A stretch of DNA of 64,000 nucleotides from Desulfolutivibrio sulfoxidireducens (GTDB taxonomy: Bacteria > Desulfobacterota > Desulfovibrionia > Desulfovibrionales > Desulfovibrionaceae), in assembly GCF_013376475.1 (NCBI RefSeq), contig NZ_CP045508.1, forward strand, positions 1,547,501 to 1,611,500, written 5' to 3'. Shown in pieces: positions 9,582 to 21,317 of the stretch. Numbering within the stretch: position 1 is the first letter of the stretch; every line of letters begins with the position of its first letter. The notes under the pieces were generated by a model. That model saw only the letters and a program-made list of their open reading frames with translations. It did not search any database and was not told the DNA's origin. A program made the position numbers and the translations under genes.

Positions 9582-9597
9582 TGGCATGAAATCTGCT
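9582..9597 (+). promoter_or_regulatory. Sigma-54-like promoter of the TPR gene
   Basis: TGGCATGAAATCTGCT has GG at 9583-9584 and GC at 9595-9596 with exactly 10 bp between them. The predicted transcript start near 9607 leaves about 34 bp to the chosen ATG at 9641, which supports that start over the ATG at 9614. Confidence 0.65.
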
Positions 9598-9640
9598 TCC
9601 CCTTTTCCATATCATGCGAACACAGCGGAGCCACATCACC

Positions 9641-12600
9641 ATGACCGGCCGGGAAGGGATGCCCGGCGCGGAAAGACGGGTGCGCGTCGCCGGTTGGGGA
9701 AGACGGATTGCGGGCCTTTTCATGGCGGCGTTCGGCCTTTTGGCCGCACTGTTGCCGGTCCAGGCGGCCCTGGCCGCCGTGCCGGGCGAGTCCCCGTCCT
9801 CCTCCCGCCTGGCGGGCCCCGACGGGCAACACGCCGTCATCCCCGCGCCGCAGTCTCCCCTGGCCGCGCCTTCGGGCGAGGCCAAGGGGCTTGTGCGCGT
9901 GGAACTGAAAAAAACCGCGCCCCTGTCCGGGACCGTGCGCGCCGGCGGGGCCGTTTCCTTCGAGGCGGCGCTTTTTGCCGGCGAGGCCCCGGTCCCGCCG
10001 GACGGATACGTGTTTCGCTGGGAATCCGACGCCGGGGCCAAGTTCCTCGATCCCGAAGGACCGGCCGGGAACACGGTCGTGTTCGTCCGGCCGGGTCCCC
10101 AGAAGGTCTGGGTGACGGTCTTTTCCCTGGTGGACGGGGCGCCCGAACCCGTGGCCGCCTCCGAGGCCCTGGAGATGGACGTGGCCGGACCGCTTTTCCG
10201 GCTGTCCGTCACGCCCTCATCGCCGCGCGTGGGGGAGGAGGTGCGGGCCGTGGTCAAGGATTTCCCCGTGCGCGAGGACGTGGATTTCCGGTGGGCGGCC
10301 CTGCCCAGGAACGCGGCCCTGGTCAACGTGGGGGAAAAGGAAATCTCCTTTTATCTGCGCGACGACGGCCCGGCCGAAGTCGCCGTCTCGGCCAGGATGC
10401 CCCTGGCCGGGAAGGATCTGGGCCGGGCGTCGGCTGTGGTCACGGCCAAGCCGTATGCGGTGGAGGTGTCGAACAAGGGCCTTGTGGGACCTCGGCCCGT
10501 GGTCTGGAAGGAAGGATCTGGGCCCGAGGAGGTCGAGGCCGTGCCCGAGGGCGGAGCGGTGCTTGTGCGCGCGGACGTCAACCCGGCCCCGGGAAATCCT
10601 CCCCTGACCTTCGCCTGGAGCGTCCCCCCGGGTGTGCGCCTGGAGCAGGGGGAGTCGGGACGCCAGGTCAAGGTCGCGGCCGAGGCCGTGGGAAGCTACA
10701 AGGTCGCCGTGGAGGTCCGCGACAGCCGGGAACTGGTGGTGGGCCGGGGCGAGGGGACCTTCGCCGTGACCGTCTCCAAGGCCGATATGAACACGGCCCG
10801 GGAGAACGCGGCAAAGACCGCCAGGCTTACGGCCGAGGCGGTCACGCTGTGGAACCGGGGCGAGGTCGACCGGGCCGTGGAGACCGCGGCCAGGGCTGTG
10901 GAGACAAATCCCAAAAGCGTGGACGCGGCCGGGGAATACCGGCGCATCGCGGCCGACCGCGACCGCGTGGGCGACATCCTGCACCGGGCCGGGGAACACC
11001 TTGCCCGGGATGAATTCGTCCAGGTGGCGGGACTTCTGGATGAAGCCGGGCGCATAAACGGCCAATATCCGGCCATCGCCGCCATGGACAAGGCCATGCG
11101 GGCCAGGAAGGACACGCTTGCCAAGGTGGACGGGCTTCTGGCCTCGTCCGGCGAGGCCTGGGCCTCGGGGGACGTGGAGGGGGCACTGCGGGCCGTGCGG
11201 TCCGCCCTGGCCCTGGACCCCGGGCACGAGGCGGCCCGGGCCGCCCGCGACCGCCTGGCCGGAGGCCGGGACAAAATCATTGCCGGCCTGAAGGAGGCCG
11301 CCACCTTTCTCGGGAAAAATCAGTTCGAGAGCGCCGCCGCCGCCGTGGCCGAGGTCAAGGGGGTCAACGAGAAGTTCGGTCCCTTGCGGGAAATGGAGTC
11401 GGCCATCGCCGCGCGCCGGGAACACGCCTGGAAGGCCGACCAGCTTCTGGCCAGGGCCAGGGAGCTGTGGACCGCCGGGGACATGGACGGGGCGCTTACG
11501 ACCCTGTCGCGGATTCTCAAGTCCGACCCCGAACATCCCGGGGCCGACGCGGCCAGACGGCAGACGGCCCAGGCCAGGGAACTGGTGCTCAAAAACGTGG
11601 ACCAGGCCAAGACCCTTTTGTCCCAGGGCAAGACCGACGAGGCCCTGGCCGCCCTGGGCCGGGCCAAGGGAGTCAACGCCGCGTACGCCCCGGTGCGGGA
11701 ATTGGAGTCGGCTGTGGCCGAACGCAAAAACCGGGCCGGGCGGATTCGCGAACTGCGGGCCGCCGTCCAGAAAGACGGCGGGCGGGGTGATCTGGACGCG
11801 GCCCTGGCCGGGGTGGAGAACATCCTGATCCTGGATCCGGCCGATGCCTGGGCCAAGGCGGAACGGACCCGGCTTGTCGCGGAGCGCGAGGAGTTGCGCG
11901 CGGCCATGCACCGGGCCGAGGGGCTTTCGGCCTCGGGCCGTCATGACGCGGCCCTGGCCGCCCTGGCCCAGGCCAGGGTTCGATCGCCCGGATATCCGCC
12001 GCTGGCGGCCCTTGAGGGCCGCATCGCCGAGGCGGACCGGTCCTTTCGGGCCAGGGTCTCCGGGGCTCTTGACGAGGCCGGGGCGCGTCTGTCCAGGGGG
12101 GATTTTTCCGGAACCCTGTCCGTGCTGGCCGGGCTTGGAACCGATCCGGGCCTCTCGGCCAAGGACGAACGCCGGGCCAAGGAATTGGCCCGCGCCGCCC
12201 GGGCCGGACAGGAAAAGGCCAAGGCCGTCCAGGCGGCCCAACAGTCCGTTTCCCCGGGAAAACAGGCCGCCACAGCCCGGAATCGGGCCGCCTGCGACAA
12301 GGTCTTCGCCCGGGCCGAGGCCAAAAGGGCCGCCGGGGAACACGCCTCGGCCATCCGGGACTACCAGGAGATCGTGACCGGGTGCCCGGACTATTGCACG
12401 GCCTACAACAACATCGGGGCCTCGCTTTTCACCCTGGGCTACGCGCGGGAGTCGCTGCCCTGGTTTGAGGAGGCCCGCACATGCGATCCCGGCGAGAAGC
12501 TCTTCGCGGACAACGCGGCCCTGACCAAACGCCTGGCGGCCCAGAAGACGGAAAACCGGCCAGACGGCCGGCCGGACGCCCAGACGGACACCAAGACGGA

Positions 12601-12892
12601 TCTTTCCCAGTGCGCCACGGCCTTCGAACAGGCGGAAAAACGTCGCGGACAGGGCGATCTGGCCGGGGCCGTGCGCGACTACCGCAGGGTGGTGGAGCAG
12701 TGCCCGAGGTATTGCGCGGCCTACAACAACATCGGATTGGCCCTGAACAAGCTCGGCCACGTCAAGGAATCCCTGCCCTGGTTCGAGGAGGCCTACCGCT
12801 GCAACCCCAAGGAAGCGCTTTTTCAGGACAACATCGATATCGTCACCAAGAGCATCGGACAGGCCAGTCGGGACAGACCGCCCGGAACATGA
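9641..12892 (+). CDS. Large exported PKD-like / tetratricopeptide repeat protein
   Basis: A 1083-residue protein. A twin-Arg-containing N-terminus and hydrophobic stretch (GLFMAAFGLLAALLPVQAALA) suggest export to the periplasm. Residues about 60-390 are beta-rich, PKD/Ig-like. Residues about 395-830 hold degenerate TPR-like helical repeats of the form LLASSGEAWASGDVEGALRA. The end holds two well-preserved, nearly identical TPR blocks, coding about 12290-12500 and 12610-12825, each with AYNNIG, ESLPWFEEA and a CPxYC motif. GGAG lies 10 bp before the ATG at 9641. The sigma-54-like promoter suggests co-regulation with flagella or stress genes. It is probably a scaffold; the partner is unknown. 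Confidence 0.8.
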   Translation: MTGREGMPGAERRVRVAGWGRRIAGLFMAAFGLLAALLPVQAALAAVPGESPSSSRLAGPDGQHAVIPAPQSPLAAPSGEAKGLVRVELKKTAPLSGTVRAGGAVSFEAALFAGEAPVPPDGYVFRWESDAGAKFLDPEGPAGNTVVFVRPGPQKVWVTVFSLVDGAPEPVAASEALEMDVAGPLFRLSVTPSSPRVGEEVRAVVKDFPVREDVDFRWAALPRNAALVNVGEKEISFYLRDDGPAEVAVSARMPLAGKDLGRASAVVTAKPYAVEVSNKGLVGPRPVVWKEGSGPEEVEAVPEGGAVLVRADVNPAPGNPPLTFAWSVPPGVRLEQGESGRQVKVAAEAVGSYKVAVEVRDSRELVVGRGEGTFAVTVSKADMNTARENAAKTARLTAEAVTLWNRGEVDRAVETAARAVETNPKSVDAAGEYRRIAADRDRVGDILHRAGEHLARDEFVQVAGLLDEAGRINGQYPAIAAMDKAMRARKDTLAKVDGLLASSGEAWASGDVEGALRAVRSALALDPGHEAARAARDRLAGGRDKIIAGLKEAATFLGKNQFESAAAAVAEVKGVNEKFGPLREMESAIAARREHAWKADQLLARARELWTAGDMDGALTTLSRILKSDPEHPGADAARRQTAQARELVLKNVDQAKTLLSQGKTDEALAALGRAKGVNAAYAPVRELESAVAERKNRAGRIRELRAAVQKDGGRGDLDAALAGVENILILDPADAWAKAERTRLVAEREELRAAMHRAEGLSASGRHDAALAALAQARVRSPGYPPLAALEGRIAEADRSFRARVSGALDEAGARLSRGDFSGTLSVLAGLGTDPGLSAKDERRAKELARAARAGQEKAKAVQAAQQSVSPGKQAATARNRAACDKVFARAEAKRAAGEHASAIRDYQEIVTGCPDYCTAYNNIGASLFTLGYARESLPWFEEARTCDPGEKLFADNAALTKRLAAQKTENRPDGRPDAQTDTKTDLSQCATAFEQAEKRRGQGDLAGAVRDYRRVVEQCPRYCAAYNNIGLALNKLGHVKESLPWFEEAYRCNPKEALFQDNIDIVTKSIGQASRDRPPGT

Positions 12893-13040
12893 TGCGCCGC
12901 TTCTTTACAATGGGGGTACGGATGCTTATGTAAGAAGTGTGGGAGGACATGGGTTCTCCCTGAGAGATAGGAAAAAACCGCGACGGAGGGACGAGGGAAA
13001 TAAAACGAGACTACCATACCAGCGCATCGAGGCGCGAGAC

Positions 13041-13127
13041 AAAGATTTGCCACGCGTGAAAGAGGCCCCGGAGAGAAAAGTGGGCATGCCGGATAACCGG
13101 CGAGGACGCGAAGGCAAATCTTTTTTT
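13041..13127 (+). terminator. Structured 3' element with terminator stem and T7 tail
   Basis: Arms 13041-13051 and 13113-13123 pair perfectly (11 bp) and are followed by a run of T to 13127, so this can act as an intrinsic terminator for the TPR gene. The 61-nt interior can form an inner stem (CGCGT with ACGCG) and two short hairpins, including GCCGG-ATAA-CCGGC. That is more structure than a plain terminator needs, so a small RNA is possible. The gap 12893-13183 otherwise holds no gene. Confidence 0.6.
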
Positions 13128-13183
13128 ATGTCCGCGCCTCGGGGCCGGGGTCGCGCGGCGCCATATCCCTTCCCGGGTCGGGG

Positions 13184-14931
13184 TCAGGAAGAGGGGCAAT
13201 CGCCGTCGTGGCGCTCAAGAAGGGCGTCCAGGGCCTCGGACTCCAGGGGCTCGGAAAACAGGAAGCCCTGGGCGAATTCGCAGTCAAGCGCCGTAAGCAT
13301 GTCCCGGTGCTCGCAGATCTCCACCCCTTCGGCCACCACCTCCAGCCCCAGATGCCTGGCCATGGCGATGATGGTCCGGATGATCTCCCGGTTTTGTCTG
13401 GTCTCGTTCATGGTGCCCACAAAGGAGCGGTCCACCTTCAGGGAGTCGAAGGGGAAGCGCTGCAGATAGCTTAACGACGAATACCCCGTGCCGAAGTCGT
13501 CGATGACCACCCGAAGCCCCAGGTCCTTGAGTTCCCGGATGGTCCGGGCGGCGGACTCGGCATCCTCCATGAGCATGCTTTCGGTCACCTCCAGGCACAT
13601 CCGCTCGGGGGGCGCCCCTGTCCGCTCCAAGATGTCGCGCAGCCCGGACACGAAATCGGGCCGGCGGAACTGCCGGGCCGAAATGTTGACGCTCATGGTC
13701 ATCAAGGCGGTTGCGGGAAATTTGCGCGAAAGCTCTGTGAGCCGCTCGCAGGCCTTGCGAAAGACCATGTCCCCGAGCACGTTGATCAGGTTGGACTCCT
13801 CGGCCACGGGAATGAATTCCATGGGCGGGATCATGCCCAGGCGCGGGTGCCGCCAGCGGGCCAGGGCCTCGAGCCCGGTGATCCGCCCGGAGCGCAGGGA
13901 GACGATGGGCTGATAATAGACCATGATTTCGTTTGCGGCCAGGGCCTTGCCCAGGTCGAGTTCGATTTCCATGCGCCGGCTGGATATGACCCGCATGCCC
14001 GCGTCGAAGAGCGTGCTGTGGTTTCCGCCATGCTCCTTGGAACTGTACATGGCGTTGTCGGCGTCGCGCAGGATATGGTCGGGGTGCTCGTAGGCCGTGG
14101 TCCCGAGCACCACCCCGATGCTGACGGTGATGGAAATGTTCTGCTTGCGCAGGGTAAAGGGCGACGCCATCCGGCACAGGATGCGTTCCGCCGCGGCGAT
14201 GGCCCCGTCCGGTCCATCCACGTCCTCCACCAGCACGGCGAATTCGTCCCCACCGAAACGGGCCAGGGTGTCCGAGGCCCGGGTGGCCTTTTGGAGCCTG
14301 TTGGCCACGACCATGAGCAGCCTGTCGCCGGTGACGTGGCCGAAGGTCTTGTTCACCAGTTTGAAGCGGTCGATGTCCAGGTAGATGACCGCGAAATTCT
14401 GGTTCGGGGCGCGCCGGATGCGGTTTATGGCCCGCTCCAGGCGGTTTATGAACAGGGCTCGGTTGAACAGGCCGGTCAGGGTGTCGTGGAAGGCGTCGTG
14501 GAGGATGTGTTCCTCGAGCTGTTTTTGCCGGGTGATGTCCATGAAGGTGAGGATCGCCCCGGCCTGTGGCCCCAGCCTGGACGTGACCACCAGGGAGAAC
14601 CAGAACTCGTGGTCCTGGCGGGGAAAAGACACCTCGGCCATGAAACGAGGCCGCTGGCCCCCGAGCACCTCGCGTGCCCCCTGGCATACGGCGGCGGCCT
14701 GGCGATCGGGAAAGACCTCCGCGCACGCGGCGAAAAAATCCGCACCCGGCCGGAACATGGCCGAAACCGGGGCCGAATGGTCCGCGGCGAACGCCGCAAG
14801 CGAGGCGTTGACCGTCGCCACCAGGCCCTCCTGGTCCAGCGCCGCCACATGCCCCGGCAGGGAATCCAGGATATCCTGGAAGAGGTCCGGGGGCATCGGC
14901 CGGGCCTGCCCCGAAGGAGGCGAAAGTCTGC

Positions 14932-14935
<4 letters not shown>
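13184..14935 (-). CDS. PAS-GGDEF-EAL cyclic-di-GMP signalling protein
   Basis: A 583-residue protein. PAS-like domain at about 20-140, GGDEF at about 160-310, EAL at about 330-575. The cyclase motif GGDEF is intact near residue 230, with the inhibitory RxxD (RASD) five residues before it. The phosphodiesterase side is also complete: LEALARW, the Glu in VTES, DDFGTGYSSLSYL, KVDRSFV and AEGVE. It could therefore both make and break cyclic-di-GMP, although one activity may dominate. No membrane segment is seen, so it is probably cytosolic. Its start overlaps the stop of the CBS-PAS-GGDEF gene by 4 bp (ATGA), which implies translational coupling and a shared promoter. Confidence 0.93.
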
Positions 14936-17151
<2,216 letters not shown>

Positions 17152-17175
17152 CGCGGCCCGGGGGACGTTTTTTTC

Positions 17176-17211
17176 GCCCCGCGCCGGTTCGCCGGCCGGG
17201 GCTTTTTTTTT
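17176..17211 (+). terminator. Rho-independent terminator after ferredoxin
   Basis: A GC-rich stem (17176-17187 with 17192-17202) is closed by a TTCG tetraloop and followed by nine T residues (17203-17211). It starts 24 bp after the stop. Confidence 0.95.
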
Positions 17212-17376
17212 CTGCGGGCCGCGTGCGGGTTAAGGCCGGCGCGTATCGTCCGATAAGATAGGCGACGGGATGTTTCGTTGGCGGCGGGCCTCTCCCCGCC
17301 CCACGACCCGGGAGCTACGGAACGCTCCTTGCAATGTTCCCGTCGGGACCGGCTGCCCCGGCCCGGAGGTGACGCC

Positions 17377-17529
17377 ATGAACTGGCTCAAGAATTATCTC
17401 CAGCATACGTTTAATCCCGTGCACATGTACTGTCGACTCATGGACTTCGGCGTGACCAAATCCAGAGCCCGCCGGATGTGCGCCGTGTACGAACGGTTGA
17501 TCTACCGCTCGCTTACGGGAGCCAATTAG
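17377..17529 (+). CDS. Small basic protein, 50 residues, unknown function
   Basis: MNWLKNYLQHTFNPVHMYCRL begins the protein, followed by a basic helix with KSRARRMCAVYERLIYR. CGGAGGTG stands 6-7 bp before the ATG at 17377, an excellent site for so short a gene. Two Cys and many Arg/Lys residues could suit nucleic-acid or membrane-surface binding, but nothing specific is seen. It is separated from ferredoxin by a strong terminator, so it must have its own promoter, which was not identified. Short proteins of this kind are easy to miss; the strong ribosome binding site is the main evidence. Confidence 0.6.
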   Translation: MNWLKNYLQHTFNPVHMYCRLMDFGVTKSRARRMCAVYERLIYRSLTGAN

Positions 17530-17855
17530 GGACCGTCTGTCCTGCCGCGTCCGCGACCGTTGGCCGGCCGACCCTTTTCGACCCGCCCGTAGCGCCCCTT
17601 CGGCGCGCCCGCATCCCCCCTCCGCAAACCGCCCCGCCCCCTGTCCGCGTCCTGGATGTTTTTTTCACGGGGGCCGTGTGTCCGCTTGACCAAACGCCAC
17701 GGCCCGGTACACATGAGCATGGCCGGAAAGGTTTTTTCCTTCGGCCCGTTCGCCTTTCATGGGATAATTTCCGCCGCTCATGGAAAAGAATTTCCCTTTG
17801 TCATCCAAACGTGGGCAAAAAATGTAATCGCGAACCCGCCAATGGAGAGCGCCCC
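17530..17855. other. Intergenic region upstream of the LIV operon, with hairpins
   Basis: A perfect 8-bp inverted repeat (17671-17678 with 17698-17705) and a second imperfect hairpin around 17722-17745 lie here. The region should contain the promoter of the LIV operon, but no clear boxes were identified. GGAG at 17844-17847 serves the next gene. No coding region is supported. Confidence 0.45.
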
Positions 17856-18518
17856 ATGTACGTCGGCCTGAAAATGCTCAAGGACTTTCGAAAAATCACG
17901 CCCAAGACCTCGGTCAAGGACGCCGACAGATACCTCCGGGAATCCGATCTGTGGATGCTCCTGGTGGTGGACGAGGACTCGGGGGAACTTGTGGGCTACG
18001 TGCGCAAGGAAGACATCGCCATGGCCCTGCCCTCGGTCATGACCACCCTGGAGAAGCACGAGGCCCTCTATCTTTTGACCAAGCTCACCGTGGGCAAGGT
18101 CATGCGCCGGGACATCACCGTGGTCCCTCCGGAAATGGAGATCGAGGCCGCCGCCGAGATCATGTTCCAGAAAAAACTGGCCGGGCTGGCCGTGGTCGAT
18201 TCCCGGGGCAAGCTTGTGGGCTACATCAACCGCACGGTCATGCTCGACGTGTTGGTGGAGGAAATGGGCCTGCGCCAGGGCGGTTCGCGCATCGTCTTCG
18301 AGGTCGAGGACAGAACCGGCGTCATTTTCGAGGTCTCGGGCATCATCAGGGAGTTCGGGGTGAGCATCATCTCCACCGGCACCTTTTTCCACGACAGCCG
18401 GCGCATGGTGGTCATCCGCCTGGCCACGGACGACCCTTCGCGCATCGCCGTGGCCATCGGCCAGCGCGGCTACCGCCTGGTCACGGCCGAGGACTTCGTC
18501 ATGGAGTGGCTGCGGTGA
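17856..18518 (+). CDS. CBS-pair plus ACT-domain protein (AcuB-like)
   Basis: A 220-residue cytosolic regulator. Two CBS motifs fill about 1-140 (VGKVMRRDITVVPPEMEIEAA, then LAGLAVVDSRGKLVGYINRT), and an ACT-like domain follows from about 148 (RIVFEVEDRTGVIFEVSGII). CBS pairs bind adenine nucleotides and ACT domains bind amino acids, so it could sense energy state and the transported substrate together. The start has GGAG 8 bp upstream; a much longer in-frame upstream reading lacks coding character. Its stop overlaps the GTG start of livG (GTGA), so it is the first gene of the transporter operon and translationally coupled to it. Confidence 0.85.
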   Translation: MYVGLKMLKDFRKITPKTSVKDADRYLRESDLWMLLVVDEDSGELVGYVRKEDIAMALPSVMTTLEKHEALYLLTKLTVGKVMRRDITVVPPEMEIEAAAEIMFQKKLAGLAVVDSRGKLVGYINRTVMLDVLVEEMGLRQGGSRIVFEVEDRTGVIFEVSGIIREFGVSIISTGTFFHDSRRMVVIRLATDDPSRIAVAIGQRGYRLVTAEDFVMEWLR

Positions 18519-19300
18519 CGCCTCTTTTGGAAGTCAAGGATCTGACCCTGACCTTCCGGGGCCTGGCCGCGCTTCTGGACGCCGGGTTCACTGTGGAAAA
18601 GGGTACCGTGGTCTCGCTCATCGGTCCCAACGGCGCGGGCAAGACCAGCATGCTCAACTGCATAAGCGGCCGCTACCACCCCGACGAGGGAGGCATTTTT
18701 CTGGACGGGGCCGACCTTCTGGCCGTGCCGGCCCATGCCCGCACCCGGCTCGGCCTGTCCAGGACCTTCCAGAACATCGCCCTGTTCCGGGGGCTTTCGG
18801 TCCTGGACAACCTCATGGTCGGCCGCCACGCCCGCATGGACTACGGTCTTTTGGCCGCCCTGTGCTACTTCGGCCGGGCCAGGCGGCAGGAGGGCGTCCA
18901 CCGCCGCCGGGTGGAGGACATCATCGATTTTTTGGGCCTTTCCCCCCATCGCCACACCCCGGCGGGCATGCTGCCCTATGGGGTGCAAAAAAGGGTGGAG
19001 CTTGGCCGGGCCCTGGCCGCCGAGCCCAAGCTGATCCTTCTCGACGAGCCCATGGCCGGCATGAACCTGGAAGAGACCGAGGACATGGCCCGCTACATCC
19101 TGGACATCAGCGAGGAGTGGGGCATCACCGTGCTTTTGGTGGAACACGACATGGGCGTGGTCATGGACATCTCGCACAAGGTGGTGGTCCTGGATTTCGG
19201 TCGGATTCTGGCCCAGGGCACGCCCGGGGAGGTCATGGCCAACCAGGAGGTGGTGGCCGCCTACCTGGGCAGCGAGGACGCCGCCTTTTTCGGGCGGTAA
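18515..19300 (+). CDS. livG: LIV-type ABC transporter ATPase LivG
   Basis: A 261-residue ABC ATPase. Walker A GPNGAGKT near residue 37, Q-loop around TFQNIALFRGL, signature LPYGVQKRVELGRAL (the LivG variant of LSGGQ), Walker B LILLDEP near 172, and a switch His in VEHDMGVVM. Length and the long insert after DYGLLAAL match LivG. GTG is used as start and overlaps the stop of the CBS-ACT gene. It pairs with LivF (25032) on the LivHM permeases to drive import of branched-chain amino acids or related carboxylates. The actual substrate of this system is not shown by the sequence. Confidence 0.93.
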   Translation: MTPLLEVKDLTLTFRGLAALLDAGFTVEKGTVVSLIGPNGAGKTSMLNCISGRYHPDEGGIFLDGADLLAVPAHARTRLGLSRTFQNIALFRGLSVLDNLMVGRHARMDYGLLAALCYFGRARRQEGVHRRRVEDIIDFLGLSPHRHTPAGMLPYGVQKRVELGRALAAEPKLILLDEPMAGMNLEETEDMARYILDISEEWGITVLLVEHDMGVVMDISHKVVVLDFGRILAQGTPGEVMANQEVVAAYLGSEDAAFFGR

Positions 19301-19354
19301 CGCACAACCGGCCTTTTGGATCAGGCCACGCGCACGTCGAGGAGAAAAGACCCC

Positions 19355-21286
19355 ATGTCCCGGACGCCGCCTTCCCATGCCCCCGCCGCCGAGGGTTCGC
19401 CGCCGGCCCCCGCGGCCCGGACCCTGCCCGGCCTTCTGCTGGAGAGGGCCCGCGCGGTCGGCAAAAAAACGGCCCTGCGCGAAAAACAGTGGGGGGTGTG
19501 GCAGGCCTATTCCTGGCGCGACTACCTGGACGCGGCCGCGGAATTCGCGGCGGGACTGCGGCGGCTTGGCCTGGGGCGCGGGGACGTGGTGGTGCTCATC
19601 GGCGACAACCGGCCCGAATGGCTGTGGGCCGAACTGGCCATCCAGGGCCTGCGGGGCATGGCCCTGGGCCTCTACCAGGACGCCCCGGCGGGCGAGATCG
19701 CCTACGTGTTCGAGCTCTCCGAGGCCCGGGTGGTGGTGGCCGAGGACCAGGAACAGGTGGACAAGATCCTCTCCATCCGGGACTCCCTGCCGGCCCTGAG
19801 CCATATCGTATACCACGATCCCAAGGGGCTTGCCGGGTACGACGTGCCCGGGCTTTTGTCCTTCGACGCCGTGCGCGGGCTGGGCCGGGACCAGGCCGGC
19901 GAGTTCGCGGCCTGGGCCGCCGAGGTCGAACCCGGCGACCCCTGTCTCATCGCCACCACCTCGGGCACCACGGGGCGCCCCAAGCTGGCCGTGCTCTCCC
20001 ATGAGAACCTGCTGTCCATGGCCGCAAACCTCGGCCGCGTGGACCCCAAGCTGCCTTCCGACGAATTCGTGTCCTTTCTGCCCCTGGCCTGGATGGGCGA
20101 GCAGATGATGAGCGTGGCCTCGGCGCTTTTATTCGGGTTTTGCGTCAATTTCCCCGAGGAGCCGGACACGGTCCAGGAAAACATCCGGGAGATCGGTCCG
20201 CATGTCATTTTTTCGCCGCCCCGGGTGTGGGAGAATCTGGCCGCCAGGGTGCGGGTCAAGATCATGGAGACCTCCAGGCTCAAGCGCTTCCTCTACGATC
20301 TCTTCATGCCCGTGGGCCTGGCCCTGGCCGACGTCCGCTTCGCCGGAAAACGGCCGGGACCGGGGTTGCGTGTGGCCTACGCCGTGGCCTGGTTCTGTCT
20401 TTTCCGGGCCCTGGCCGACCGCCTGGGATTTTCCCGGGTGCGCTCGGCCGCGACCGGCGGCGCGGCCCTCGGGCCCGATACCTTCCGCTTTTTCCACGCC
20501 CTGGGCGTCAATTTGAAGCAGATCTATGGCCAGACCGAAATCTCGGGCATCTCCTGCATCCACCTGGACGGCCAGGTGGACTTCGATTCCGTGGGCGTGC
20601 CCATCCCCGGGACCGAGATGCGCATCTCCGAGGAAGGGGAGATCCTCTCCAAAAGCCCGGCCGTGTTTCTGGGCTACTACAAAAACGACCAGGCCACCCG
20701 GGAAACGCTCCTCGACGGCTGGCTGCGTTCCGGAGACGCCGGGTATTTCGATGATCGCGGCCGGCTGGTGGTCATCGACAGGCTCAAGGACGTCATGCGT
20801 CTCGAGTCGGGGGTGCGGTTCTCGCCCCAGTTTCTGGAGAACAAGCTCAAGTTCTCGCCCTACGTGCGCGAGGCCGTGGTCCTGGGGCATGGCCGGGCCC
20901 TTCTGTCGGCCATCGTGTGCATCGATGCCGAGATCGTGGGGCGCTACGCCGAATCCAGGCTTCTGACCTACACCACCTATCAGGATCTGGCGGCCAAGCC
21001 CGAGATCAGGGAGCTGATCCGGTCGGAGATTGCCAGGATAAACGCCACGCTTCCGAAAGAGACCCGCATTTCCCGCTTCGCCCTGCTTTTCAAGGAGCTC
21101 GATCCCGATGACGGGGAGCTTACCCGCACCCGAAAGGTGCGCCGGGGGGTGGTGGAAAAACGGTATGCGCCGCTCGTGGAATCGCTGTTCACCGATGAAT
21201 CCGCGATCGACCTGCGGGCGCGCATCAGCTTTCAGGATGGGCGGGTCCGGGAGATGCGCGGGATCATACACCTTGTGACCGTGTGA
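19355..21286 (+). CDS. AMP-forming acyl-CoA synthetase (long-chain type)
   Basis: A 643-residue adenylate-forming enzyme. The AMP-binding motif TTSGTTGRPKLAVLSHENL is near residue 200, YGQTEISGI near 390, and the hinge and CoA half contain SGDAGYFDDRGRLVVIDRLKD. The catalytic C-terminal Lys region is replaced by a longer tail with RTRKVRRGVVEKRYAPLVESL, as in FadD15-like synthetases. It activates a carboxylic acid to its acyl-CoA using ATP. GAGGAG precedes the ATG at 19355; an earlier in-frame ATG lacks a site. Placed between livG and livH, it probably activates what the transporter brings in, or is co-regulated with it. Cytosolic or membrane-associated. Confidence 0.9.
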   Translation: MSRTPPSHAPAAEGSPPAPAARTLPGLLLERARAVGKKTALREKQWGVWQAYSWRDYLDAAAEFAAGLRRLGLGRGDVVVLIGDNRPEWLWAELAIQGLRGMALGLYQDAPAGEIAYVFELSEARVVVAEDQEQVDKILSIRDSLPALSHIVYHDPKGLAGYDVPGLLSFDAVRGLGRDQAGEFAAWAAEVEPGDPCLIATTSGTTGRPKLAVLSHENLLSMAANLGRVDPKLPSDEFVSFLPLAWMGEQMMSVASALLFGFCVNFPEEPDTVQENIREIGPHVIFSPPRVWENLAARVRVKIMETSRLKRFLYDLFMPVGLALADVRFAGKRPGPGLRVAYAVAWFCLFRALADRLGFSRVRSAATGGAALGPDTFRFFHALGVNLKQIYGQTEISGISCIHLDGQVDFDSVGVPIPGTEMRISEEGEILSKSPAVFLGYYKNDQATRETLLDGWLRSGDAGYFDDRGRLVVIDRLKDVMRLESGVRFSPQFLENKLKFSPYVREAVVLGHGRALLSAIVCIDAEIVGRYAESRLLTYTTYQDLAAKPEIRELIRSEIARINATLPKETRISRFALLFKELDPDDGELTRTRKVRRGVVEKRYAPLVESLFTDESAIDLRARISFQDGRVREMRGIIHLVTV

Positions 21287-21317
21287 CCGACGATGGGGCG
21301 ATCCATGGAGGGAAATC

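Noticed and set aside
9614-9640. ATG at 9614 as start of the TPR protein
   Set aside because: No ribosome binding site, and it lies about 7 bp after the predicted sigma-54 transcript start; the ATG at 9641 fits better.
12939-13469. Plus-strand frame of 176 codons over the structured element and the EAL gene end
   Set aside because: It crosses the terminator stem and then runs antisense to the conserved EAL domain; composition is that of a shadow frame.
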